Made by a program: the position numbers and the translations under genes
Notes under the pieces: generated by a model
The model's database searches: none
Seen by the model: the letters and a program-made list of their open reading frames with translations, nothing else
Told to the model about the DNA's origin: nothing
Shown here: in pieces, positions 44,357-54,891 of the stretch
Layout of the letters: each line of letters opens with the position of its first letter
How positions within the stretch are numbered: the first letter of the stretch is position 1
From: Plasticicumulans lactativorans
Lineage (GTDB): Bacteria > Pseudomonadota > Gammaproteobacteria > Competibacterales > Competibacteraceae
Length of the DNA: 64,000 nucleotides
Reading direction: 5' to 3'
Assembly (NCBI RefSeq): GCF_004341245.1
Contig: NZ_SLWY01000016.1
Coordinates: 1 to 64,000, forward strand

Positions 44357-45823
44357 TCAGCCGATGCGCTTGCGGTCGGTGGAAGAGGGAATGGCCATCG
44401 CTTCACGATATTTTGCCACCGTTCTGCGCGCCACCTGAATGCCCTCCCGATCGAGCATTTCCGCGAGCTTGCTGTCGCTCAGCGGCTTCTGCGGATTCTC
44501 GGCGGCGATCAGCTTCTTCAGCATCGCCTGGATCGCGATCGACGAGGCCTCGCCGCCGTCGTGCGTGGCCACGTGGCTCGAAAAGAAGTACTTGAACTCG
44601 AAGATGCCGCGCGGCGTGTGCATGTACTTCTGCGAGGTCACGCGCGAGATCGTCGATTCGTGCATTTCGACCGCCTCGGCGATGTCGCGCAGCACCAGCG
44701 GGCGCATGTGTTCGGGGCCGTGCTCGAAGAAACCGCGCTGGCGCTCGACGATGCAGCGCGCCACCTTGAGCAGGGTCTCGTGGCGGTTCTTCAGGCTCTT
44801 CAGGAACCAGCGCGCTTCCTGCAGGTGGTTCTTCAGGTAGGTGTTGTCGGCGCTGGAGTCGGCCCGCCGCACCAGGCGCGCGTACTCGCTGTTGATGCGC
44901 AGGCGCGGGGCGCAGTCGGGGTTGAGGTCCACGCGCCACTGGTCGCGGTGGCGGAACACGAACACGTCGGGGACGACGTAGGCCGCCTGGCTGTCGGAGA
45001 GCGCCGTCCCCGGGTGCGGGTTGAGGCTCTGGATCAGCGTGATCACCGCCTGCAACTGCTCGCGCGTCAGCCGCATGCGCCGCATCAGCGTGTTGAAGTC
45101 GCGCCCGGCGAGCAGGTCGAGGTGATGACGCACCAGTTCGCGCGCCTGCGCGAGCCAGGGCGTCGCCGGCGGCAGTGCGTCGAGCTGCAGCAGCAGGCAC
45201 TCGGCGGCGTTGCGCGCACACACCCCGGGCGGATCGAAGCGCTGCAGGCGGTGCAGCACGATTTCGAGATCCTCGGGCTCGATCTGCGGGAATTCGTCCT
45301 TGAGGCCCCCGTAGATCTCCTCGAGCGGCGAGCCGAGGTAGCCCGATTCGTCGGTCGCATCGATGATCGCCGTGGCGATGATCTGGTCGGTCTCGCTGAA
45401 CGGCGTCAGGCGCATCTGCCACAGCAGGTGGTCGCGCAGGCTTTCGCTGGCGCCGCCGTGGGTCTCGAAGGGGTCGCGGTCCTCGTCGCTGTCGCCCCGC
45501 GAGTAGGCGGTCGAACCGTCGTAGCCGTCGTAGTGATCGTCCCAGCTGGTGTCGGCCGGCAGTTCGTCGCGGCTGGCCTCGGCCGCGACGACGGGCTCGG
45601 CATCGGGCGTCGACGGCGCGGAGAACTCGAGGGCGGCCTCGGTGGCCGGCGCGGGCTCGTCGCCACCCTCGTCGGCGCGCTCGAGCATGAGGTTCGAATC
45701 GAGCACGGTCTGGATCTCGGCCTGCAGATCGAGGCTCGACAGTTGCAGCAGGCGGATCGCCTGTTGCAGCTGGGGCGTCATCGTCAGGTGCTGGCCGAGG
45801 CGGAGCTGGAGCGACTGTCTCAT
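44357..45823 (-). CDS. rpoN: RNA polymerase sigma-54 factor
   Basis: 488 residues. The N-terminal region I is Gln/Leu-rich (MRQSLQLRLGQHLTMTPQLQQAIRLLQLS). An acidic region II follows at about 50-115 (DEGGDEPAPA..., DDHYDGYDG). The core-binding region and the helix-turn-helix (VEMHESTISRVTSQKYMHTPRG) come next, and the RpoN box ARRTVAKYRE is near the C-terminus. It directs polymerase to -24/-12 promoters with enhancer-binding proteins. A -24/-12-like element lies 50-70 bp upstream of its own start. Confidence 0.96.
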   Translation of the reverse strand: MRQSLQLRLGQHLTMTPQLQQAIRLLQLSSLDLQAEIQTVLDSNLMLERADEGGDEPAPATEAALEFSAPSTPDAEPVVAAEASRDELPADTSWDDHYDGYDGSTAYSRGDSDEDRDPFETHGGASESLRDHLLWQMRLTPFSETDQIIATAIIDATDESGYLGSPLEEIYGGLKDEFPQIEPEDLEIVLHRLQRFDPPGVCARNAAECLLLQLDALPPATPWLAQARELVRHHLDLLAGRDFNTLMRRMRLTREQLQAVITLIQSLNPHPGTALSDSQAAYVVPDVFVFRHRDQWRVDLNPDCAPRLRINSEYARLVRRADSSADNTYLKNHLQEARWFLKSLKNRHETLLKVARCIVERQRGFFEHGPEHMRPLVLRDIAEAVEMHESTISRVTSQKYMHTPRGIFEFKYFFSSHVATHDGGEASSIAIQAMLKKLIAAENPQKPLSDSKLAEMLDREGIQVARRTVAKYREAMAIPSSTDRKRIG

Positions 45824-45874
45824 GGTGCCGAATCGGGAAACACGTCCGGTGGCGGGAGTACCTGTGTTGGTTAT

Positions 45875-45890
45875 AGCACGGCGTATGCCA
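45875..45890 (-). promoter_or_regulatory. Candidate sigma-54 (-24/-12) promoter of rpoN
   Basis: On the minus strand the sequence is TGGCATACGCCGTGCT. The GG and GC doublets have the required spacing of the TGGCAC-N5-TTGC consensus, with two mismatches outside the doublets. It lies 52 bases upstream of the rpoN ATG. A TATAAC (45870-45875) just downstream could be a sigma-70 -10 element instead, though no -35 is visible. Confidence 0.45.
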
Positions 45891-45912
45891 GAGCCGTTGC
45901 GTGGCGTCAGGG

Positions 45913-46638
45913 TTACAGCCGGAATCCTTCGCCGAGGTAGACCTCGCGCACGCGCTGGTTGGCCAGGATCTCCTGCGGCGAGCCCATGGCGATCACCTGG
46001 CCCTCGCTCATGATGCAGGCGCGGTCGCAGATGCCGAGCGTTTCGCGCACGTTGTGGTCGGTGATCAGCACGCCGATGCCACGGTCGCACAGGTGCTCGA
46101 TGATGCGCTGGATGTCGCTGACCGACAGCGGGTCGACACCGGCGAAGGGCTCGTCGAGCAGCATGAAGCGCGGATCGGCGGCCAGGGCGCGGGCGATTTC
46201 CACGCGCCGGCGCTCGCCCCCCGACAGGCTGATGCCGAGGCTGTCGCGCAGGTGGCCGACGTGCAGTTCGTGCAGCAGCTCCTCGGCGCGTGCCACGCGT
46301 GCGCGCCGATCGAGGCCGCGGCGGGTTTCGAGGATCGCGAGCACGTTCTCCAGCACCGTCATGCGCCGGAACACCGAGGCTTCCTGCGGCAGATAGCCGA
46401 TGCCGAGGCGCGCGCGCGCGTGCATCGGCAGGCGCGTGATCTCACGTTCGTCGAGGAACACGTGCCCGCCGTCGCAGCCGATCAGGCCGACGATCATGTA
46501 GAAACTCGTGGTCTTGCCGGCACCGTTCGGGCCGAGCAGGCCGACGACTTCGCCGCTGTCGACGTGCACGCTGGCGCCGTCGACGACGCTGCGGCCGCGG
46601 TAGGTCTTGACCAGATCCCGGGCTTCGAGGCGCGCCAT
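45913..46638 (-). CDS. lptB: LPS export ABC transporter ATPase
   Basis: 241 residues. Walker A is [11 protein letters not shown], the signature is [15 protein letters not shown], Walker B is [13 protein letters not shown] and the switch His is in [10 protein letters not shown]. The [41 protein letters not shown] segment is typical of LptB. It powers LPS extraction from the inner membrane with LptFG, which are not in this window. It lies 3 bp after lptA and 89 bp before rpoN. Confidence 0.96.
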   Translation of the reverse strand: MARLEARDLVKTYRGRSVVDGASVHVDSGEVVGLLGPNGAGKTTSFYMIVGLIGCDGGHVFLDEREITRLPMHARARLGIGYLPQEASVFRRMTVLENVLAILETRRGLDRRARVARAEELLHELHVGHLRDSLGISLSGGERRRVEIARALAADPRFMLLDEPFAGVDPLSVSDIQRIIEHLCDRGIGVLITDHNVRETLGICDRACIMSEGQVIAMGSPQEILANQRVREVYLGEGFRL

Positions 46639-46641
46639 CGG

Positions 46642-47217
46642 TCACTTCTTCGGCTGGGCGGGCGTGCCCGCCTGGGGTTTTGCGGGGGCCGCCGGGGCGG
46701 TGCCGCCCTCGGGGCGCGGCTGCAGGATGATCTGCACGCGCTCGTTCGGCTTGCCCTGGGCGCGGACGATGTCCTTGTTCACGTCGTACTCGATGCGGTC
46801 GCCGGTGAAGACGTCCTTGGCCTGGGTCACCTTCGCCTTGGTGGTCGCCACGACGACGCCGGTGGTGGCGCTGTAGTCGAGGCGCAGGGCCTCGCCGAAC
46901 ATCTCCTCCTTGTCGGCGGCGGGCTTCTGCTTGAACGTGGTGGGCTTGCCGAAGCTCTCCATGCGCTCGAACTCGCCGTTCTTGGTGTAGACGATCACCT
47001 TGTCGCCGGTGAGGCGCATCGTGCCCTGGGTGACCACGACGTTGCCCTCGTACACCGCGACGCCGGTGTTCTGGTTCAGCTCGGCGCGGTCGGCGACGAG
47101 GTTGACGGGCTGCTGGCGGTCCTCCGGCAGCGCGCGGGCGCTCGCCGCGGCGAACAGGCCGGCGCACAGCGCCAGGCCGGCGGCGGGCAGCGCAAGGCTA
47201 GCGTTTCGGGGGGTCAT
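46642..47217 (-). CDS. lptA: LPS transport periplasmic protein LptA
   Basis: 191 residues. A signal peptide ends in AAASARALPED, and a beta-jellyroll follows (PVNLVADRAELNQNTGVAVYEGNVVVTQGTMRLTGDKVIVYTKNGEFERMESFG). LptA forms the periplasmic bridge carrying LPS to the outer membrane. The C-terminus is Pro/Ala/Lys-rich and probably flexible. Its start overlaps the lptC stop by 20 bp, which implies coupled translation. Confidence 0.94.
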   Translation of the reverse strand: MTPRNASLALPAAGLALCAGLFAAASARALPEDRQQPVNLVADRAELNQNTGVAVYEGNVVVTQGTMRLTGDKVIVYTKNGEFERMESFGKPTTFKQKPAADKEEMFGEALRLDYSATTGVVVATTKAKVTQAKDVFTGDRIEYDVNKDIVRAQGKPNERVQIILQPRPEGGTAPAAPAKPQAGTPAQPKK

Positions 47218-47797
47218 AGGTTCCTCGTACCTGCGAGAGCAGTTCGATGCGGTTCTCGTCGAGCCAGACGCGGAAGCCGACGGTGGTGGCCACGCCGCCG
47301 GGGCTGTCGATGCGCGCGAACTCCGCGCCCTCGCCGTAGCGGCGTTCCGGGATCAGGCGCACGTTGCGCGTCGTCAGCAGCAGCGGCATGGCGCCGGTCT
47401 CGGCCGGGCGCTCGGCGCGCACCGCCTCGCGCAGCTCGATCACCGAGTTGTCGGCCGCCACCCAGCCGGTGTCCGCGTGCACCTCCCACTCCGGGCGGCG
47501 ATCGGTGAAGGTGTGCATCACCGGCTGGTCGATCAGGGTGCCCTGCTGGCCGGGGCGGCGTTCGAGGTGCGGGCCGGTGAGCGTGTACTGGATGTCGCCG
47601 GCGGCGTTCATCTGCCTGCCGCTGTAGTGGTCGGCGGTGAGCGTGGGCGTGGTGTCGTCCTCGGGCTCGACGTCTTCGAGGGTGTGGCGCAGGTCGCGCA
47701 GGAACCAGGCGCTGCCGGCCGCGAGCAGCAGCAGCGCGAGCAGCGCGAGGCCGCCGCCGCCGATGGCCTCGGCCACGCGCGCGAGGCGGCGGATCAT
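47198..47797 (-). CDS. lptC: LPS export system protein LptC
   Basis: 199 residues. A single N-terminal membrane anchor (GGGLALLALLLLAAGSAWFLRDL) is followed by a periplasmic jellyroll with YTLTGPHLERRPGQQGTLIDQPVMHTF. It receives LPS from LptBFG and passes it to LptA. It sits between kdsC and lptA, overlapping both by a few bases, which confirms the assignment despite low sequence conservation in this family. Confidence 0.92.
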   Translation of the reverse strand: MIRRLARVAEAIGGGGLALLALLLLAAGSAWFLRDLRHTLEDVEPEDDTTPTLTADHYSGRQMNAAGDIQYTLTGPHLERRPGQQGTLIDQPVMHTFTDRRPEWEVHADTGWVAADNSVIELREAVRAERPAETGAMPLLLTTRNVRLIPERRYGEGAEFARIDSPGGVATTVGFRVWLDENRIELLSQVRGTYDPPKR

Positions 47798-48318
47798 GAC
47801 AGGTGGCGCGCCCGCTCGGCGTCGAGCCGGCCCTGCGCGGCGAGGATGAACTCGGCGACCTCGCGCACCGCGCCGCGCCCGCCGGCGGTGCGCGTCTGCC
47901 AGTGCGCGTGGCGGGCGACGAAGGGGTCGGCGTCGGCGACCGCCACGGCGAAGCCGACGCGGGTCATCACCGGCAGGTCGATGACGTCGTCGCCGACGAA
48001 GGCGACGGCCTCGGCGGGCAGGTCCAGCCGGGCGCGCAGCTCCTCGAAGGCCTGGCCCTTGTCGTGCACGCCCTGCTGGACGTGGCTGACGCCGAGGTCG
48101 GCCATGCGCCGCGTCACCGAGACCGCCTGGCGCCCCGAGATGACCGCGGTCTCGATGCCCTGGTTCATCAGCATGCGGATGCCGTGGCCGTCGCGGACGT
48201 GGAAGGCCTTGGTCTCGTTGCCGTCGTTGCCGAAGTACAGGCGCCCGTCGGTGAGCACGCCGTCGACGTCGAAGATCACCAGCCGGATGCGGCTGGCGCG
48301 CAGCAGAAGGTCCTGCAT
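47794..48318 (-). CDS. kdsC: 3-deoxy-D-manno-octulosonate 8-phosphate phosphatase
   Basis: 174 residues, a HAD-superfamily C0 phosphatase. Motif I is IFDVDGVLTDGRLYFG, with the two catalytic aspartates. Motif II is TAVISGRQA, and motif III/IV is VAFVGDDVIDLPVM. It releases KDO from KDO-8-phosphate in the cytoplasm. It is encoded 25 bp after kdsD, which supplies the arabinose 5-phosphate precursor. Confidence 0.95.
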   Translation of the reverse strand: MQDLLLRASRIRLVIFDVDGVLTDGRLYFGNDGNETKAFHVRDGHGIRMLMNQGIETAVISGRQAVSVTRRMADLGVSHVQQGVHDKGQAFEELRARLDLPAEAVAFVGDDVIDLPVMTRVGFAVAVADADPFVARHAHWQTRTAGGRGAVREVAEFILAAQGRLDAERARHLS

Positions 48319-48343
48319 GGGCGGGTTCCTTGCGGGAAGGGCA

Positions 48344-49315
48344 CTAGAGCACGCCGGCGCGCAGCAGGTCGTGCATGTTCAGGGCGCCGGCCAGGCGGCC
48401 GTCGGCGTCGACCACGGGCAGGGCGTTGATCTTGTGGTGCTCCATCATCTCCAGCGCCTCGGCCGCGAGCATGCCGGTGCGGGCGGTGCGGCAGGGGCTG
48501 GTCATCACCTCGGCGAGCGTGGTGCTGCGCACGTCGAGCGCACGGTCCAGCGTGCGGCGCAGGTCGCCGTCGGTGAACACGCCGAGCACGCGCCCGTCGG
48601 CGTCGGCCGCGATCGCGAGGCCGAGCCCCTTGCGGCTCATCTCCACCAGCACCTGGCGCAGCGGCGCGTCGGGGCTCAGCTGCGGCAGGCGCTCGCCGGT
48701 GTGCATGACGTCGTCGATCAGCAGCAGCAGGCGGCGGCCGAGGCGCCCGCCGGGATGGGAGCGCGCGAAGTCCTCGGCGGTGAAGCCGCGCGCCTCCAGC
48801 AGCGCGATCGCGAGCGCATCGCCCATCGCCAGCGCGGCGGTGGTGCTCGCGGTGGGGGCGAGGCCGAGCGGGCAGGCCTCCTGCGCGACCGACACGTCGA
48901 TGTGCACGGTGGCGGCGCGCGCGAGCGCCGACTGCGGGTTGCCGGTGAGGGCGATCAGCGGCACCCCGAGGCGCTTGATCAGCGGCAGGATGATCAGCAG
49001 TTCGTCGGTCTCGCCGGAGTTCGACAGCGCGACCACGGTGTCCTGCGCGGTGATCATGCCGAGGTCGCCGTGGCTCGCCTCGGCCGGGTGCACGAAGAAC
49101 GCCGGGCTGCCGGTGCTCGCCAGCGTCGCGGCGATCTTGCTGCCGATGTGCCCCGACTTGCCCATGCCGGTGACGATGATGCGGCCGCGGGTCGCCAGCA
49201 GGTACTCGCAGGCGCGCCCGAAATCGGCGTCGACACGGGGAATCAGGCTTTCGAGCGCTGCGGCCTCGATGCGCAGCACGGCCTGGCCGAGGTGCTGGAA
49301 TCTGTCGGTGCTCAT
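48344..49315 (-). CDS. kdsD: Arabinose 5-phosphate isomerase
   Basis: 323 residues. The SIS domain has RIIVTGMGKSGHIGSKIAATLASTGSPAFFVHPAEASHGDLG and SNSGETDELL, the sugar-phosphate site. Two C-terminal CBS domains begin around VMHTGERLPQL and VMTSPCRTART. It converts ribulose 5-phosphate to arabinose 5-phosphate for KDO synthesis. It heads the minus-strand run down to rpoN and the pts genes and is divergent from the mla operon. Confidence 0.95.
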   Translation of the reverse strand: MSTDRFQHLGQAVLRIEAAALESLIPRVDADFGRACEYLLATRGRIIVTGMGKSGHIGSKIAATLASTGSPAFFVHPAEASHGDLGMITAQDTVVALSNSGETDELLIILPLIKRLGVPLIALTGNPQSALARAATVHIDVSVAQEACPLGLAPTASTTAALAMGDALAIALLEARGFTAEDFARSHPGGRLGRRLLLLIDDVMHTGERLPQLSPDAPLRQVLVEMSRKGLGLAIAADADGRVLGVFTDGDLRRTLDRALDVRSTTLAEVMTSPCRTARTGMLAAEALEMMEHHKINALPVVDADGRLAGALNMHDLLRAGVL

Positions 49316-49347
49316 GCGCGGTCCGGTGCGAAGGGCGGGGTCGGGGC

Positions 49348-49399
49348 ATGATACACGCCCGCCCCGCGGTTTGACTCGCCGGGGGCTTGCACCGACACT
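49348..49399. promoter_or_regulatory. Candidate divergent promoters of kdsD and mlaF
   Basis: On the minus strand a TATCAT -10-like hexamer lies at 49348-49353, 33 bases before kdsD; its -35 is unclear. On the plus strand TTGACT (49371-49376), 17 bases, then GACACT (49394-49399) is a weak sigma-70 pair upstream of mlaF. The whole gap is 151 bp. Confidence 0.35.
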
Positions 49400-49466
49400 A
49401 CCGGCCCCGTGCCGTTGCCCAGACCGGGGGCGCCACCCGCTCCTTCCGGCCCGACCGTTTCCTCCG

Positions 49467-50294
49467 ATGCCCGATTCCGCCTCCCCCCGTTTCGCCGAAG
49501 TGCTGGTCCGCGTGCGTGGACTGCGGTTCAGCCGCGGCACGCGGGTGATCTTCGACGGCATCGATCTCGACATCCCGCGCGGCCGGGTGACGGCGATCAT
49601 GGGCCCCAGCGGCACCGGCAAGACCACGCTGCTGAAGCTGATCGGCGGCCAGCTGCGCCCGCAGGCGGGCAGCGTCGAGATCGGCGGCACGGCGATCCAC
49701 GCGCTGTCGCGTTCCGAGCTGTTCGAGCTGCGCAAGGGCATCGGCATGCTGTTCCAGAGCGGCGCGCTGTTCACCGGCCTCAGCGTGTTCGAGAACGTCG
49801 CCTTCCCGCTGCGCGAGCACACCCGCCTGCCGGAGTCGCTGATCCGCACCCTGGTGCTGATGAAGCTCGAATCGGTGGGGCTGCGCGGCGCGCGCCAGCT
49901 GATGCCGAGCGAGCTGTCGGGCGGGATGGCGCGGCGGGTGGCGCTGGCGCGCGCGATCGCGCTCGATCCGGCGCTGATCATGTACGACGAGCCCTTCACC
50001 GGGCAGGACCCGATCTCGATGGGCGTGCTGGTCAAGCTGATCCGCCTGCTCAACGACGCGCTCGGCATGACCAGCATCGTGGTGTCGCACGACGTCAAGG
50101 AGGCGGCCTCGATCGCCGACTACCTGTACCTGATCTCCGGCGGTCAGGTCGTCGCCCACGGCACGCCGGCCGAACTCGAACGTGCCGACTCCGACTGGGT
50201 GGACCAGTTCATGCACGGCCTGCCCGACGGACCGGTGCCGTTCCATTACCCGGCGCCGGCCTACGCCGACGACCTGCTCGGTGGCGCAGGATGA
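49467..50294 (+). CDS. mlaF: Phospholipid ABC transporter ATPase MlaF
   Basis: 275 residues. Walker A is [12 protein letters not shown], the Q-loop is [25 protein letters not shown], the signature is [15 protein letters not shown] and Walker B is [13 protein letters not shown]. The long [16 protein letters not shown] segment is typical of MlaF. It energises phospholipid transport between the membranes, maintaining outer-membrane asymmetry. ATG 49467 is the first start after the divergent promoter region, and its stop overlaps mlaE. Confidence 0.94.
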   Translation: MPDSASPRFAEVLVRVRGLRFSRGTRVIFDGIDLDIPRGRVTAIMGPSGTGKTTLLKLIGGQLRPQAGSVEIGGTAIHALSRSELFELRKGIGMLFQSGALFTGLSVFENVAFPLREHTRLPESLIRTLVLMKLESVGLRGARQLMPSELSGGMARRVALARAIALDPALIMYDEPFTGQDPISMGVLVKLIRLLNDALGMTSIVVSHDVKEAASIADYLYLISGGQVVAHGTPAELERADSDWVDQFMHGLPDGPVPFHYPAPAYADDLLGGAG

Positions 50295-51073
50295 ACGCGC
50301 TCGCCGCTCTCGGCCGCTGGACGCTAGAGCACGTGGCGCGGCTCGGGCGCGGCAGCGCCTTTCTGCTGCCGCTGCTGGTCGGCGTCTGCGCGGTGCTGCT
50401 GCGCCCGCGGCTGGTGATCCGGCAGCTGTTCTCGGTGGGGGTGCTGTCGCTGCCGATCGTGCTGGTGTCGGGGCTGTTCGTCGGCATGGTGCTCGCGCTG
50501 CAGGGCTACAACACGCTGGTCGACTTCGGCGCCGCCGAGTCCCTCGGCACCGTGGTGGCGCTGACCCTGGTGCGCGAGCTCGGCCCGGTGGTGGCGGCGC
50601 TGCTCTACGCCGGGCGCGCCGGCTCGGCACTGACCGCCGAGATCGGCCTGATGAAGGCGACCGAGCAGCTGTCGAGCATGGAGATGATGGCGGTCGACCC
50701 GATCAGCCGCGTGATCGCGCCGCGCTTCCTGGCCGGCTTCCTGGCGCTGCCGCTGCTCGCCGCGATCTTCACCGCGGTCGGCATCCTCGGCGGGCATCTG
50801 GTCGGCGTCGGCATGCTCGGCGTCGACGACGGCGCCTACTGGTCGCAGATGCAGGCGAAGGTGCAGTTCGGCCGCGACATCCTCAACGGCGTCGTGGTGA
50901 AGAGCCTGGTGTTCGGGCTGGTCGCCAACTGGATCGCGGTATTCGAGGGCTACGATGCGGTGCCCACGGCCGAGGGCATCGGCCGTTCGACCACGCGCAC
51001 CGTGGTCAACACCTCGCTCGCGGTGCTCGGGCTCGATTTCGTGCTGACCGCCCTGATGTTCGGAGGAGTCTGA
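50291..51073 (+). CDS. mlaE: Phospholipid ABC transporter permease MlaE
   Basis: 260 residues. The MlaE family pattern includes [73 protein letters not shown] and the late [20 protein letters not shown]. It forms the inner-membrane core with MlaF, MlaD and MlaB. ATG 50291 overlaps the mlaF TGA by 4 bp. Confidence 0.95.
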   Translation: MNALAALGRWTLEHVARLGRGSAFLLPLLVGVCAVLLRPRLVIRQLFSVGVLSLPIVLVSGLFVGMVLALQGYNTLVDFGAAESLGTVVALTLVRELGPVVAALLYAGRAGSALTAEIGLMKATEQLSSMEMMAVDPISRVIAPRFLAGFLALPLLAAIFTAVGILGGHLVGVGMLGVDDGAYWSQMQAKVQFGRDILNGVVVKSLVFGLVANWIAVFEGYDAVPTAEGIGRSTTRTVVNTSLAVLGLDFVLTALMFGGV

Positions 51074-51076
51074 ATC

Positions 51077-51565
51077 ATGCCCGCGTCCAAGACGGTCGAG
51101 ATCGCCGTCGGAGTGTTCGTCGCCCTCGGCTTCGCCGCGCTGTTCATGCTGGCGCTGAAAGTGAGCGGCATCAGCCATGAGGGCGGCGAGGGTTACCGCG
51201 TGCGCGCGCATTTCGAGAACGTCGGCGGCCTCAAGGTGCGCTCGCCGGTGTCGATGGCCGGGGTGCGCATCGGCCGGGTCACCGCGATCAGCGTCGATCC
51301 GCAGCGCTTCGACGCACTGGTCGAGATGACCATCGAGCGTCGCTATGACAACCTGCCGGTCGACACCAGCGCCAAGATCCTCACCTCCGGCCTGCTCGGC
51401 GAGCAGTACGTGGGGCTCGAGGCCGGCGGCGCCGACGCCGTGCTGCAGGACGGCTCGACGCTCAAGCTCACGCAGTCGGCGCTGGTGCTCGAAAACATCA
51501 TCGGCCAGTTCCTGTTCAGCAAGGCGGCCGAGGGCGGCGGCAGCGCCGCGCCCGCCAAACCCTGA
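51077..51565 (+). CDS. mlaD: Phospholipid-binding MCE protein MlaD
   Basis: 162 residues. One N-terminal membrane helix (IAVGVFVALGFAALFMLALKVSG) is followed by an MCE domain with YRVRAHFENVGGLKVRSPVSMAGVRIGRVTAI and ITSGLLGEQYVGLEAGG-type sequence. MlaD forms the hexameric periplasmic ring that receives lipid. It starts 3 bp after mlaE. The short hydrophobic C-terminus after the domain is typical. Confidence 0.94.
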   Translation: MPASKTVEIAVGVFVALGFAALFMLALKVSGISHEGGEGYRVRAHFENVGGLKVRSPVSMAGVRIGRVTAISVDPQRFDALVEMTIERRYDNLPVDTSAKILTSGLLGEQYVGLEAGGADAVLQDGSTLKLTQSALVLENIIGQFLFSKAAEGGGSAAPAKP

Positions 51566-51606
51566 CGCGGCCCCGCGGGCCGCGGCGCAGACCATCGAGG
51601 AGTTCC

Positions 51607-52245
51607 ATGTTCAAGCGAATGCTGGCTTTGCTGTTATGGACGGCGCTGTGCGGCTGGGCTGGCGCCGGCGCGCTGGCGCGTGCCGACGACGCGCCGCAGG
51701 CGGTGATCGAAACCACGGCCAACCGCATGCTCGAGGCCCTGAGGCGCGAGCAGGCGCGGCTCAGGCAGGACCCGCGGCTGATCTACGGCCTGGTCGAGCA
51801 GATCGCCGTGCCGCGCTTCGACTTCGAGGCGATCTCGCAGTGGGCGCTGGGGCGCAACTGGCGCGTCGCCACGCCCGAGCAGCAGCGCGCCTTTACCGAG
51901 CAGTTCCGCATGCTGCTGGTGCGTACCTACGGCAACGCGCTGCTGGAGTACAGCGACGAGGCGGTGCGCTTCCTGCCGACCTCCGCCCCCAACGCCGACG
52001 GCGACGTGCTGGTGCGCTCGGAGTTCCAGCCGAAGGCGGGGCCGGCGGTGCCGATCAACTACAGCCTGCACCAGAAGGCCGGGCGCTGGCTGGTCTACGA
52101 CGTGACCGTGGACGGCGTCAGCCTGGTCAGCAGCTACCGCAGCACCTTCGCCAACCAGGTGCGCGACGGCGGCGTCGACAAGGTGATCGGCTCGCTCGCC
52201 GACCTGAACGCGCGCGGCTCGACCACGCGCGGGGCGGCGCAGTGA
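51607..52245 (+). CDS. mlaC: Periplasmic phospholipid carrier MlaC
   Basis: 212 residues with a signal peptide ending in ALARADDAPQ. The Ttg2-type domain reads PRFDFEAISQWALGRNWRVATPEQQRAFTEQFRMLLVRTYGNALLEYSDE, then VLVRSEFQPKAGPAVPINYSLHQKAGRWLVYDVTVDGVSLVSSYRSTF. It ferries phospholipid between MlaA at the outer membrane and MlaD. GAGGAG precedes the ATG. Its stop overlaps mlaB. Confidence 0.94.
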   Translation: MFKRMLALLLWTALCGWAGAGALARADDAPQAVIETTANRMLEALRREQARLRQDPRLIYGLVEQIAVPRFDFEAISQWALGRNWRVATPEQQRAFTEQFRMLLVRTYGNALLEYSDEAVRFLPTSAPNADGDVLVRSEFQPKAGPAVPINYSLHQKAGRWLVYDVTVDGVSLVSSYRSTFANQVRDGGVDKVIGSLADLNARGSTTRGAAQ

Positions 52246-52565
52246 GCGAGGCGCCGCCGCGCCTCGACGTGCTCGGACCGGACCGCTACGGCCTGCGCGG
52301 CGGACTCTGTCGCCAGCACGTCGCGGCGCTGTTCGACGCCGGGCGCGGGGCGGTCGGCAGCGGCGCGCGGATCGAGATCGACGTCGCCGGCGTGAGCCGC
52401 GCCGACAGCGCCGGCATGGCGCTGCTGGTCGAATGGCTGCGCGTGGCGCGGCAGGCGGGGGGCGACATCCGCTACACGGGGATGTCCCAGGCGATGCTCG
52501 CGCTGCTCAGGGTGGCCGACCTCGACGACGTGCTCGACGTCGTCCCCGCACCCGCCGCGGACTGA
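52242..52565 (+). CDS. mlaB: STAS-domain protein MlaB
   Basis: 107 residues from a GTG that overlaps the mlaC stop (GTGA). The single STAS domain has RIEIDVAGVSRADSAGMALLVEWLRVARQAG and a C-terminal GMSQAMLALLRVADLDDVL helix. It stabilises the MlaFE ATPase complex in the cytoplasm. Family members are short and divergent; position after mlaC makes the call secure. Confidence 0.88.
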   Translation: MSEAPPRLDVLGPDRYGLRGGLCRQHVAALFDAGRGAVGSGARIEIDVAGVSRADSAGMALLVEWLRVARQAGGDIRYTGMSQAMLALLRVADLDDVLDVVPAPAAD

Positions 52566-52700
52566 GCCGGCGCCGTGCGCTCCCCCAGGCCGGGGCGTTT
52601 CGGCTATGCTCAGCGCCCTCGCGGTTCGTCCACGCTGCGCCGTCGGCGCGCCGGCAGCGCGATCCCCCGTTCCTTCCCCAGGTGTCCGCGGACCCGTCCC

Positions 52701-52946
52701 ATGCAAGCATCCGATATCCAGCGTTTGATCGAGACCGCCATGCCCGACGCCGAGGTGATCGTGCGCGGCGATGACGGCGTGCATTTCGAGGCGGTGGTGG
52801 TCAGCCCCGCGTTCGCCGGCAAGACCCCGGTCGCGCAGCACAAGATGGTCTACGCGGCGCTCGGCGACCGTCTGCAGCGCGAGGAGGTCCACGCGCTCGG
52901 CCTGAAGACCTACACCCCTGAAGCCTGGGCTGCCCGCCAGGCCTGA
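52701..52946 (+). CDS. ibaG: BolA-family protein IbaG
   Basis: 81 residues. Its sequence has [53 protein letters not shown], with the BolA helix-turn-helix-like core and the conserved HKMVYAAL. BolA/IbaG proteins pair with monothiol glutaredoxins in Fe-S handling. It lies between mla and murA, as in many proteobacteria. The 135 bp before it hold no other gene; a TATGCT -10-like hexamer is present there. Confidence 0.92.
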   Translation: MQASDIQRLIETAMPDAEVIVRGDDGVHFEAVVVSPAFAGKTPVAQHKMVYAALGDRLQREEVHALGLKTYTPEAWAARQA

Positions 52947-54224
<1,278 letters not shown>

Positions 54225-54237
54225 GCGCCACCCGGCC

Positions 54238-54867
54238 ATGACCGCCCTGACCATCGCGCTCTCGAAGGGGCGCATCTTCCGCGAGACCCTGCCGCTGCTG
54301 GCCGCGGCGGGCATCACGCCCGCCGAGGACCCGGAGACCAGCCGCAAGCTGATCCTCGACACCAACCTGGCCGAGGTGAAGCTCGTCATCGTGCGCGCCA
54401 CCGACGTGCCGACCTACGTGCAGTACGGCGCGGCCGATCTCGGCGTGGCCGGCAAGGACGTGCTGATGGAGCACGGCGGCGACGGGCTCTACGAGCCGCT
54501 CGACCTGCGCATCGCGCGCTGCCGGCTGATGGTGGCCGGCGACCCCGACGCGCCGCCGCCGCGCGGGCGGCTGCGCGTCGCCACCAAGTACGTCAACGCC
54601 GCGCGCCGGCACTACGCCGCGCAGGGCCGCCAGGTCGAGATCATCAAGCTCTACGGTTCGATGGAGCTGGCGCCGCTGGTCGGCCTCGCCGACTGCATCG
54701 TCGACGTCGTCGACACCGGCAACACCCTGCGCGCGAACGGCCTCGCCCCGCTGGAGCACATCGCCGACATCAGTTCGCGGCTGATCGTCAACCGCGCGGC
54801 GATGAAGATGAAGCACGCGCGCGTCAAGGAACTGATCGAACGCATGGCGACGGCGGTGGCCGCCTGA
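54238..54867 (+). CDS. hisG: ATP phosphoribosyltransferase, short form
   Basis: 209 residues. The family signature is [32 protein letters not shown]. The N-terminal [23 protein letters not shown] binds ATP. It lacks the C-terminal regulatory domain of the long form, so it needs HisZ for histidine feedback; hisZ is not in this window. It catalyses the first step of histidine synthesis and is followed by hisD and hisC. Confidence 0.95.
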   Translation: MTALTIALSKGRIFRETLPLLAAAGITPAEDPETSRKLILDTNLAEVKLVIVRATDVPTYVQYGAADLGVAGKDVLMEHGGDGLYEPLDLRIARCRLMVAGDPDAPPPRGRLRVATKYVNAARRHYAAQGRQVEIIKLYGSMELAPLVGLADCIVDVVDTGNTLRANGLAPLEHIADISSRLIVNRAAMKMKHARVKELIERMATAVAA

Positions 54868-54891
54868 GCCCCCCGCAACGAGGTATGCCCC

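Noticed and set aside
45870-45898. A sigma-70 promoter for rpoN using TATAAC
   Set aside because: The hexamer is good but no acceptable -35 lies 16-18 bases upstream; the -24/-12 element overlapping it was thought the better lead.
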